Positions 24,501 through 34,700 of a stretch of 64,000 nucleotides of DNA are shown piece by piece; position 1 is the stretch's first letter, and each line of letters begins with the position of its first letter. A program made the position numbers and the translations under genes. Source of the stretch: Aquilaria yunnanensis (taxonomy: Eukaryota; Streptophyta; Magnoliopsida; Malvales; Thymelaeaceae); assembly GCA_039654915.1 (NCBI GenBank), contig CM077596.1:70867751-70931750 (forward strand), in the 5' to 3' direction. Below the pieces are notes generated by a model. The model worked only from the letters and a program-made list of their open reading frames with translations, was not told the origin of the DNA and searched no databases.

Positions 24501-24838
24501 AACTTGGAGGTAAAGTTGCAATCAAAACAAAAAATTGGTGTAACCTATCATTTACCCTTTTTCCATGGAAACCAATTTGTGCAATGAAACCATTTCATTA
24601 AAAGTTAATTAACACCGTCAATATGTCCATCCATTAAGTGAAGGCCATTTTCAGGAAAACATTTCATTTGTATTTTTTAAATGTATGAATAAAAAAAATG
24701 CCACATGTCAAATTATAGTATAAACACATCAGCAAGATTAAAGAAAAGACTCTTCTATCCTTTTATATAATCACGCTCTATGTATTAATAGTAGATTGGA
24801 TTTGAATTAGAAAATAAGAAAATGATGGATCCAGAAAA
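21543..24838. other. AT-rich intergenic stretch
   Basis: More than 3 kb without a supportable gene. A 95-codon open frame at 22504-22791 has no visible domain and starts within low-complexity DNA. Near 24480-24560 there is a single phrase-like Mutator-style end without a partner. Confidence 0.5.
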
Positions 24839-24839
24839 C

Positions 24840-24981
24840 TGACCGGTGAATCAATCACCAGTCGATCACTATGTCAATCACCAATTTGGTCCCCCAAAAT
24901 ATTTTGGCAACTAATTATTGATTATATGGTGACTAATCGATTGCCCTTTTATGTTGGAATCTTACATTTTCTCTTGTAGTG
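24840..24981 (-). mobile_element. Lone CACTA terminus
   Basis: The segment ends in CATTTTCTCTTGTAGTG, the inverse of the CACTACAAGAGAAAA terminus at 15004. It carries short inverted motifs (CAATCACCAGTCGATCAC, GGTGACTAATCGATTG). The opposite end was not found. Confidence 0.45.
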
Positions 24982-25219
24982 CTCAATAAAAGTCTCTGTC
25001 TATGAATAGAGAGCGAAGCCAGGGGGAAGGGGGGACAATGAATCAAATCAACAGTATATTGAGCAGAAAATAAAGTATATCTAAATCAAGGGGTTAAGAA
25101 CTAGGCACTAAATTTCGAGAATTAATAGTTGTTTTAACAATTTGTGTTATAAAAAAGGTTCTTTTGCCTTTCTAATGTGAAAATTAAATTATAGATGTAC
25201 TACTATATGCATACAAAAT

Positions 25220-26019
25220 GGCAAAAGAAGTAAATTTATCACTAAACTATAAAGGATAGAGTAATTTTGTCACTAAACTTTTGTTACGAGCAAATTTGCC
25301 ATTAATCTTTTCAAAAGTTGCAAATTTGTCATCTATATGTTGTGTTGAGAACGAATCTACTACTGATCGTTAAAATTGCATAACGTGACAAATGTGAAAT
25401 AATGAGAAAAATGCAAGTTTCAATTCCAAATATTCTTTTCCTAACACTCTGACCCCTAAGTTTCTAAATCTATCATTGTCATCATCATCTTCGCACTAGC
25501 AAACTTCTTGACCCTATGCCACCCTCCACCTTTTCTTTCCCCGGCATTACCTTCACTCTTCTACACATTCTGACAATGCTTTTGGAAACACTCATTAAAA
25601 CAAACTGTGATCAAACTGAGTTCAATTGATGCAAATAGGATTAAAATCTAAAGGTGCTACATTTTTAGAATAAAAGATTGATGACAACGGTGGTGGAGGG
25701 TTCCTGGTGATAATGAAGAGAGTGAAAACAAGAAGACTCAACAATAGAATGTGTAGTCAAACATTGAGTCTTGAATCATTTAGGTATTGTGAAAGATTTG
25801 GGTAACTAGGGGTAAAAAAAAACCTTTTAGAGACTAACTTAAAAGTTGCGTCATAAAATATTTTCTGAACAAGTTGAATATTTCTATCACTTAACGGTCA
25901 GTGATAAAATTGCCTACAACAAAAATGTTAATGGCAAATTTATATGCAAAAAAAAAAAAAAAAATTAATGGCAAAAGTACTACTGCTATAATTTAGTGAC
26001 AATTTTATCCATTTGACCC
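25220..26019. mobile_element. Mutator-like element with 9-bp duplication
   Basis: 800 bp flanked by a perfect ATACAAAAT duplication (25211-25219 and 26020-26028). The terminal inverted repeats of about 150-180 bp consist of phrases such as AAATTTATCACTAAACTATA and their inverses. The interior (about 25430-25800) carries no recognisable coding fragment; it has a CATCATCATC-rich patch and a short poly-A. It is non-autonomous. Confidence 0.85.
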
Positions 26020-26239
26020 ATACAAAATATAAAATACTTGTACATGGTTAATTACTAAAAAATAGTATAAATGGAGAAAATAAATAAATAAATTCAACAC
26101 TGCTGTACTTTGGGCCATGCATCCTATCATATGAAAAGTGGGAGATCAAAATGTGAGTGGGTATGCATGATAATTCCTGAAATTAAGCATTCAAGGTATA
26201 GTGGGTCTGGTGGCGGTCAAAGCGTATAATAAATCTTTT

Positions 26240-26466
26240 GTTCCTCCGTCTCATAGTTTGCTTAATCTCAGTTTGTTAACTTAGCTTTAACTTAAATTTA
26301 TTATATTATTGTTCAATAAACAAATTTTAAAAAACTTATATTTAAAATTTTTTATTCTTGTAATTTCTTAATATATTTTTTTAAAAAAATAATTATATAA
26401 ATAAATTTAAGTCAACTTTAAGTTAAAAAACTAAAATAGGGCGAACAACATGACACAAAGGTAGTA
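26240..26466. mobile_element. Stowaway-like MITE
   Basis: Left end GTTCCTCCGTCTCATAGTTTG and an inverted right end around AAACTAAAATAGGGCGAAC...GTAGTAG. The interior is AT-rich and has paired TTAACTTAG/CTTTAAGTTAA arms. There is no coding capacity. Confidence 0.5.
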
Positions 26467-26530
26467 GTAATATTTTAAAGCGTCTAAGTCCAAGGGCGTA
26501 ATTTGGTTTTGCTTTCTCTTCTTCACCTCG

Positions 26531-26552
26531 ATGGATGGATGGATGGATGGAT
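26531..26552. repeat. GGAT tetranucleotide microsatellite
   Basis: Five tandem copies of GATG/GGAT. Confidence 0.85.
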
Positions 26553-27301
26553 AGGTCCAGGTCAAGGTGTGCTTTCTCCAGCAGGATCATATCATATGAC
26601 TTAGCGAGTCAACCTCAAATATATTGCAGCTAGTGGATGCATATTAATATTATACATAAAGGAGAAGATTATTATATAGGCAACTGCCACTTATTATGGT
26701 GTCGGCGACACTTGCAACTTTCGAGAGAAAAATTGTACGATAAGAAGAACATCTTCAACCGATCACATGTGTTAACTTGAATTTTATCCCAATATTCTTA
26801 AGATTTAATTTAAATTTTGATTATCCTTTCAATTATTAATAAGACCCATAACTAAGCAAGCAATGCTGATGCACACATGCTATATATAATTAAGCTTCAT
26901 TAGAAATTATTGAGTAGAGATTGAAAATGACAACGTACACCCAAACTGTGTAAAACCATTTTGATCGAAAAAGTCTTCCATATCCATGTGACGGATTTAT
27001 CACTAGAGCCTCTCATTTTCTTCTCAATTAGTGCTAAACTCGCGATCCGATCAAGTGGTGATTTCTATGTATATTTTGTCAAATAACTCATGCCATTATT
27101 AATTAGTTTTTCCTTACCTTCCATAATCAAATCCGAAAAGACACATGACACCTCAAAGAAACCTTTTCTTTTCTTTTCTTTTCTTTTTTTTCTATTACCA
27201 TCTGAAAGAAACCTTGCTTCACTTACAAGCAATTATCAAAGATATACTGAACAAAAAGAAAACATTAGTACAAAAGTGCAGTAGTTTAGTAAATATTACA
27301 T
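26553..27301. other. Intergenic stretch
   Basis: No gene is recognised. TTTTC repeats occur at about 27165-27190. Confidence 0.5.
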
Positions 27302-27311
27302 ATTAATTTAA

Positions 27312-27896
27312 CAGTAAATTTTATGAATGGTCCCTAATATTTAGTTATTCTTTCCTTTTAGTCCCTAACCTATTGAATGTTCTATTTTAATCATAAACCT
27401 ATTAAAAAATTTCATTTTAGTCCTAAATATATTGAAAGCATTTTATTTCAGTCTCATTTTGATGAAATTTTTTAACTCAAAGTATTTATCTAATAACAAT
27501 TTTTTAAATCATAATTTAAACTATTTGATAACTATTTTATAATAAATTTAATCTATATAATAATTTTTTTATAGTTAATGAAAAATTCAAAAAAAAAATC
27601 TCCCTGTAAATTGAAATTATTTTATTTAGAAAGAAAAAATTACTAATTTAAATTGTCTATTTATTGTAAAAAAAATATTAAACTAATTAAATGTACTGGA
27701 AGACAGTTATTGAATATTTAAATTAGAACTTTAAAATTTTCTGTCAGATAATTATTTTAAGTTAATGAATTTTATCTGGTAAGAGACCAAAATGAAACAA
27801 TTTTAATAAGTTTAGGACCAAAGTAGAACATTCAATAGGTTAGTGACTAAAAGAAAACAATAACTAAAGGTTGGGGACCATTTATGCAATTTACTC
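27312..27896. mobile_element. Mutator-like element, 585 bp
   Basis: Inverted repeats of about 130-150 bp begin CAGTAAATTTTATGAATGGT and, at the other end, GAGTAAATTGCATAAATGGT. Both are filled with TTTTAGTCCCTAACCTATTG phrases. The flanking ATTAATTTAA (27302-27311) and ATTAGTTTAA (27897-27906) form a 10-bp duplication with one mismatch. The centre is AT-rich and non-coding. Confidence 0.8.
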
Positions 27897-27906
27897 ATTA
27901 GTTTAA

Positions 27907-29677
27907 TGTTCTAAACAATATAATCGAGATTAATCTAATTCACCTTTCATCTTTAGTTTGTCAATACTTATTTTGATTATGAGTTACTTGGCATTAGACA
28001 CGGATACATATACATATATCTGTGTGTGTGTGTGTGTGCGCGTGCGTGTGTGTGTGTGCGCACGCGTGCGCGTGTATGTGCGTGTGTGTGTGTGTGTGTG
28101 CGTGCATGCCACGTAATTACTAATTAATAGTCACCAACTCATTTTCTCACTAATTTAATCACTTTTTAAATATCTCAGCAAAATAAATATGTTTCTATGA
28201 GCTTTGTTTTTGGAACGGATAGTGTAGTGTTAAATGGTTTACATGTGTAGTGACTAGATGAGGAAATTGAGTTTCTAGCTAGGATTTACTATAATTAACA
28301 AGATCTTTATGCATATTATCTGTTAGTGCGTGATAGCAAATTACATCTTAATCCTAATTATTTTGGGATTGTTGAGTGTCTTGACACTATAAATTTTACA
28401 GAAATGAAGTGAGAATGTTGTTGTTGTTTTTTTTTTTAAGGATGGATCTTGTCTCTAATTATGCAATTTTATATGTTCCGATGATAAGGTGTGTTAGTAA
28501 TAATTAATTAGATTGATGGTTTAACAAAAGATACATGTCCTTTAATTTGCTTTCAAACCCCTCATTGATGTACGATTTCCTAATTTTCTACGTGCTAATT
28601 AATGAAAATGGCCTGCAAAGATCAATTCATGATCCAAAACAAAATCAAAGCAGTTCCAATTGTCTAACAGGTTTCGGATGGGGTATAGCTTTCAGTTTCA
28701 GGAACAGAAGTTAATGTATTAAAGCCAAAAAAAAAAAAAAAAGAAACAATGACATACATGAACAAGAAAGAAAATGACAATATCACGAGTCTGGTCCACA
28801 AAAGAGACAATTATACATGATCAGGTCTGCTCACAACTAATAATAGCACGTAAAAGTTTTTCTTCTTGTTTTTTGAGCTTTTTTTGTTTTTAATTTGTTT
28901 GTATTTTTGTGATAGTGATGCTTCGTCAACCCCCATCTGCAATATATATCACTTTTCTTTGCTTCAATCTTTTCTATAATTCTACTACCCACCTCTCGAT
29001 TATATATATTATGCACATTCAAGACAAATCCATATATACCAGAAAACTGAAGCGATATATATCTACAGATATCGATGTTTAATTTTCAAATTTTAAGCGG
29101 ACAGAAATTAACTCTAGTAAAAGTAAAAAATCTTAAGAAAGAGACAAATTAGAAAACTGTGATATTTTTTGTTCTTCTAGTTTTCATCGATCTCAAATTC
29201 TCAGTGCATCATAAACGAGACAATTACTGCGAGAGTGTTGTTTAGGTTAAAAATTGAGTATAGAACACTCTGTCTTAACCTTAATTAACCACTATTTAAT
29301 TAACCACTATACTACTATCGCTAGTAATGTCCTTATCTCCCTAATTCGTTCTTAAACGACACAATCGTCGTACATCCTAATTAGGTCCGATTAGAATCTT
29401 TTGTTTTTCCATGAGAAAGATCATATGATCAAATATGAGATTGAGATGAGATGAAAAGTCCACGTTCTAGGTCACAATCTCAATTATCTACCTGCAGCAT
29501 GTGATTTGATGGAAATGACGTGAAAATGAAGCAAAGGATTTTTCATACATCCCATATTTTGATTGCCAGGTTAGAGTTCAATGAGCATGACTACATATTG
29601 TCTGGAACCATTATTATTGTTACATTCTTGTTTAATTATCAGAGTTCACTTTACTTTGTATACACACATTCAAAAAA
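27907..29677. other. Intergenic stretch with TG/CG microsatellite
   Basis: No gene is supported. It contains the alternating purine-pyrimidine tract listed separately and a poly-A at about 28727. Confidence 0.5.
28019..28108. repeat. Alternating (TG)n/(CG)n microsatellite
   Basis: Nearly 90 bp of unbroken purine-pyrimidine alternation, mixing TGTG with CGCG blocks such as GCGCACGCGTGCGCG. Such tracts favour left-handed Z-DNA in vitro. That is a general property, not evidence for function here. Confidence 0.9.
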
Positions 29678-30493
29678 GCCAAAAATCACACTTGGTCCCC
29701 CAAACTATGTTAACTCGTTACAAAGAGTTCCTAAATTTTGCCTCCGTGTAACTCAATCCTTTAACTATAAAACGTTTAGACACTTTGCTCCTTTGACCAA
29801 CCCATCAAAAAGATAAAACTACATGCTAGCTCACCCAACTTCTTAGTTTTTTACTTTGGTATCTAACAATCTAATCCTCGTCCCCAATTTGTCTGAAGCC
29901 ACCAACAGCTGCCACCCATCATGAGAAGAAAAATAAAAGAGAAGAAAAATTTTACTCTAGAACAACAGAAATCCTATTGTTTGCCCAATAACAGCCACCA
30001 AGAAGACACTACTGTTGAACGACATAACCGCAAGCATGACCAGATAAGCAAGGCCCAGCCTGAAGGCGTGTAAAAGGGTACGAAGGAGGTTAGCAACGAT
30101 GCAGCCGGAGCCATCGCTGATGAGGCAGTAATGGGAGAGGAACTCAACAACAAAGATGAGGAGCAAAAATAAGAGAAGAGCCAAGGCACATATACCAGGT
30201 CGATCGGGACCTTGTTTACTCTTTATCACTTTGCAGCTCTAGTAATTGAGTTTCTCTTTCTAGAAAGCTATTCTAATCTAATGTAATCTAGGGTTCGAAG
30301 TTTTGGGTGAATTGGTTGTGGATTTTGATGGTGTCATATAAAGCAAGGAGTGGGTGTGGTTGAACGAGTTAACAAGTGAAGGGGGCAAAGTGTCTCACGT
30401 TTTATAGTTGAGGGATTGAGTTATACTGAGTTAAAATTCAAGGACTCTTTTGAACGAATCAACATAATTTGAGGTACTAAATGTGATTTTGGC
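29678..30493. mobile_element. Pack-MULE-like element with COPT fragment
   Basis: 816 bp. Inverted ends are GCCAAAAATCACACTTGGTC on the left and GCCAAAATCACATTTAGTAC on the right (inverted). Similarity runs about 120 bp inward through AACTCAATCC(T/C)T(T/C)AACTATAAAACG and GACACTTTGC phrases. The flanks TTCAAAAAA and CTTAAAAAA look like a degraded 9-bp duplication. The interior contains a recognisable host gene fragment. Confidence 0.78.
29957..30229 (-). pseudogene. Captured COPT/CTR copper transporter fragment
   Basis: A minus-strand frame covers the second and third membrane segments of a COPT transporter. It has an ALALLLFLLLIFVVEFLSH segment, then AYLVMLAVMSFN with the MxxxM motif of helix 2 (MLAVM). 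A third helix ends in GQTIG, the GxxxG packing motif. COPT proteins are trimeric Cu(I) transporters with three helices. The methionine-rich N-terminus and helix 1 are missing, and the frame stops right after the GFLLF of helix 3. It opens with a GTG, so any native start is lost. The fragment ends coincide with the interior of the transposon, fitting transduplication. Confidence 0.85.
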
Positions 30494-31756
30494 CTTAAAA
30501 AAAATGACAAGTATTTATTTTTTGTAAAAAAAAAATTAGTTATTTCCTATCTGGAAAGTTTTAAATATTTATTTTACCTTCCTATCTTCATTTAAACACT
30601 TTTTGCACAAAACACAAAAACTACTGAAATAAGAATATTTTCTTTTTATAATTCTCATTTAATCTCTCACTACATAAAATTTAAAAAGATTTTTTTATTC
30701 ATGCCCAATTTTGATATAATATTCCTTTATAGATAATTCAAGTTGCACATTTTACAAAAATCAAATTAAACAAATAAAACAGTGAAGTTACTCCATGACA
30801 TGGGACACCTTTAAATGCCAAGCACAGGCTCAAATATTTTTCGACGTACCAATGACACAAACCAGTTCGAATTAGCCGATCGAGCCTTGAATCGAACAAA
30901 TCAACTATCATATTTTCGATGTTGTGCCTCCTATTCGAAAATCATCCTTCACTATTGCTGACTTTGCTTGGCAAAGAAGTTACTGATCCGTTCTCGCGGG
31001 TAAAGGTTCTAGTCAAAGCTTGCAAGAGTACTTTACGGAGCAGCAAATTATATATACAGAGACACACTAGCGATTCTGACCAACAAAGGCGCCGCGCAAC
31101 ACTTGGTACTCCAAATTAAAGTGCGAGAGCTTACCTTTAGAAAAAGTTTGTGAACATAGATGATAAATAGATGAATGTAGGATAAGAAGCTTCTGAGATG
31201 GTCCGCCACAAAAAGATTATCTTCTTCTGAAATTACTTTCGCTTTTCCGTCTTTTGAAAAAGCATCCTCTGGGTGCCGGTCTCTTTCTCAGCACCCCCTC
31301 CGCTCATCCCAAGCTGAGTAATTTACAGCTACAATAATTTGTCGTCCCAGTTAGGTGATTTTGACCTTTTTTTAGTGTTCTTCTTTCTTTTTTTTTCAAT
31401 TTAATAGTACGAAACTTTAGCTTCCATTGGCCATTCACCCATTAAAAACGGAAAATGCACGTGGTGTTCATCCAGGTCCAGGTTTCAGCTCCACCCTACG
31501 TGTTTGACGAAAACCAGATCGTCGCTATATACCATTAATTGTGCTCCACTTACGGGAAAAAATAATACTGATAATGTTGTGCTCGAAAGAAAGCATGTCT
31601 GACTAACTTGACCGAAAATTTCGAGTTCTTGACCGATTGATTTTGAGCTGCAAATCAGTTTAACCTAATAATGTATATTTTTCAAATCCCTAGATCTGAC
31701 AAAAAACCACAGCCATACGAAATCGGTGGTGAAGAGAGTCAAAATAGTGGTTGCGT
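30494..31756. other. Intergenic stretch, includes 3' flank of the unknown gene
   Basis: Nothing coding is recognised. The last few hundred bases probably hold the 3' untranslated region of the minus-strand gene that ends at 31757. Confidence 0.5.
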
Positions 31757-34700
31757 TCACTTCCACCGGAGAGACTGCCTGATTCCGGTGTAGATGAGGC
31801 CTAATGACCTCCCAATCAAGCAAACTAGAAAGAATGAGATGGCACTGCTGATTTTATCGATGATTCTTCTTACCATCGGCATGGTGATATCCGACAGCTC
31901 GAGGAGCAGGCTGAAATAATACCTCCTGCAACACCAAAATTACAAGACAACCAAACACATAACAGCTCAAGTCATACCTTCTTCAGAACCTTAAAAAGTA
32001 GTTGCTTGGATGACGAAAAGATGCACCAGAAACAAAAAAACTAACGGAATGCAATTAGACGACTTATACTAAAGTCATGTTGTGAACATTGAACAAAAAC
32101 CATGTCCGAGACTGAATGAAACGAAGTAGACAGGATAAAGCTTACCACCCAGTCAAGGCCCTCAGCTCTTTCATCCGTTTAACGGGCATGGAGCAATGGC
32201 TTAACACAACATAAGTTGATGGAACTTTACGAGTCTCAGATCTATTCAGGAACTTCAACCAGTTATTTTCTTCAGGATTACGGCTGTCATTTCCCTCAAT
32301 AAGTTCAGTCTTCAACCTCCATAAATCAAACCGGTCCTCATACATTGACACAACTGCTTCCACATTTTGGTACCACCACTGATTCAAAACGACCTGTTGA
32401 CAAATACTTCAATAATTTTGGCATGGCATGCAGAGCCCAGAATTGCTAATACTGAACACCCGTGCCCCCTCAGTTAGCCCAGTGTCCCAGCCCCCATGTA
32501 TCATTTGCCTATACTAAACAAGCATATGGAAAAAGCAAGTAACATAGTCCTAATATGCACCACAATGCCGCAAGGATCTCCTTCTTACTGACCGCAGTCC
32601 CTAGTAGAAGTCTCAAATATTTAAGCATCTGACTGCAGCTCTGCATTGGCATCACGGAAGGATAAAAAACAATTTCCAATAAGAACCTAAATAGTATGTA
32701 GAGGTAAAAGAAGTTCGGCCATCACATCAGGCACCCTCGGCATTCGACACGGAACAAGCAAATATTCACACAAAGGATGAAACCTTAAATACAATACTTC
32801 ACACGGCAGGAGAATCATCTGAGAAGTGAAACAATGTGTCAAGGGCTTAGCTGTATGTGCAGAGGCTAGGCTTTCAGGATCTAGTCAAGTTGAATCATTA
32901 ACACAATTGTGTAATTCAATTTTATGGCTAATAACAGAAGATCTGATCATGCATGTTGATGCTGTAAAATGCATCAACCAGATTCAAACATAAAACATAC
33001 ATATATAATGGCTAAGCTAGAGGTGAACCACAAAATGTGTTCCAGCATCTAAGTTCACAATACAACAAACTTGTCAAGAAAAGACAATGTAGAAAGACAC
33101 AATCACCATAGGAAATTAATAAATGGCACCCGCACTATTATGAGGATAACGCATAAAATAGTTTTATTAAATTAAGATATCATACCTCATTTCGTAACTT
33201 CTGCAAGGCACGGGTTGACATGCTACAGATAGTCAAACCCAGACTATTTATTTCATCAGACAAATTGCCATCAACAGAAATGAGCTCCAAATAAATACTA
33301 GCCACTCCATCCGCAACAGCTATAACCAAATCCTCCAATATGGAATCCCCATATAAAGTAAATAAGCTATGATCATAAGAGCAAACCTTCCTGCCAACAC
33401 AAATATTGGGGGAAGTAGGTTCCTTAGAAAAACTGTGTGAACAAATAAACAAAGATCATTCTTGAAAACATAAAAGATGAAGCATATTGCATATAGGATC
33501 TAATGCACAAAAAGATATAAATGGCAATTATCACATATATCAGTTTAATATGAGATACACGGTTATCATCTGAGAATACAAGTACAACAGCAGCAACAAT
33601 AAATAATTTTCTATGAAATTTGTCATGGCTGGATTTGTTTTCCGGGATATCTTGAGGATAGGGCTATTGAGCAACTTGCAACCAGTTGGATTTGCTAAGG
33701 TATGGCTATTAAAGCCCCAAACCAATTTATTTTCCCTAGGATAACATTATCTCTTTTAGACTTTGTTCTTTGCAGAAGGCAGGGGGGAAGAAAACCAAGA
33801 ATGTCTATGGTGAGGAACTGAACAAGTAAGCCCAGAACGTACACGGTGTGGAAGTTGATTCCCAACACTAGCAGTCAGTTGCAATCACTGGTGAGGTCTG
33901 GTTGTGGGAAAGCTATCTAGAACATCCAGAGAATACCAGGTTTGTCTCACAGATGTCGCAGGATTGTCCAGGTGTCTGGTCCCTCATAAGAAACAAATAA
34001 TTTAGTCGAACAATCTCAGATAATTGGGCAATAATATGATTTGATGGTTTACAAGTTTACTTTTAACAAGTACTAGAGAAGTATTCTTTAGTCATATAAT
34101 TCGTTACGGATTTTTATCTGTCATTTTTGAGAATGACTGTATAAGTCTCTGTGGGCTGATCTTATGCTTTTGTTGACTAAAGCAGTAAAGCTTTCTTGTT
34201 CCCATTCTGTTGGTTACCTTTTGCCAGACCCATATCCTTGCCTTTACTCTCTTTCTTCCTTAAATCTAAAACAAATGTCCTCTCCTCTGCTTTAATATAT
34301 CTATCACTGCTAGGAAGTTCCAGAACAAATACTCAAGATACAAGTTACAGCAAGTGCAACCACAGCAAGATACAACAGCTGATGCCATACCTTTGAAAAC
34401 CAAATCGAAGAAAAGATAACAACTCAGCATAAAGGCCACCTTTCCCGGAATTTATGATATTCAGCAAAATGGTTTTATCTCCATTTAGCCGCTCAATCAT
34501 AAAGGAAACAAGTACCTGTAGAAAATTCAGAGGATTCTAGTATGTAACCTAGAAAAGAATTTAAATAATAAAGAACCATACTTTCACTATGATGGATTAC
34601 CTTATGTATCTTGAAACTGTTGAGCTCCTTTTCCAGCCAGGAAGAACATATGGCCTCCAAGGAATTTTGGATAATCTTGGGAAATACAGTAATATAATCA

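Noticed and set aside
25000..25050. Another hAT terminus (GCGAAGCCAGGGGGAAGGGG)
   Set aside because: It resembles hAT subterminal sequence but has no CAGTG start, partner end or 8-bp duplication.
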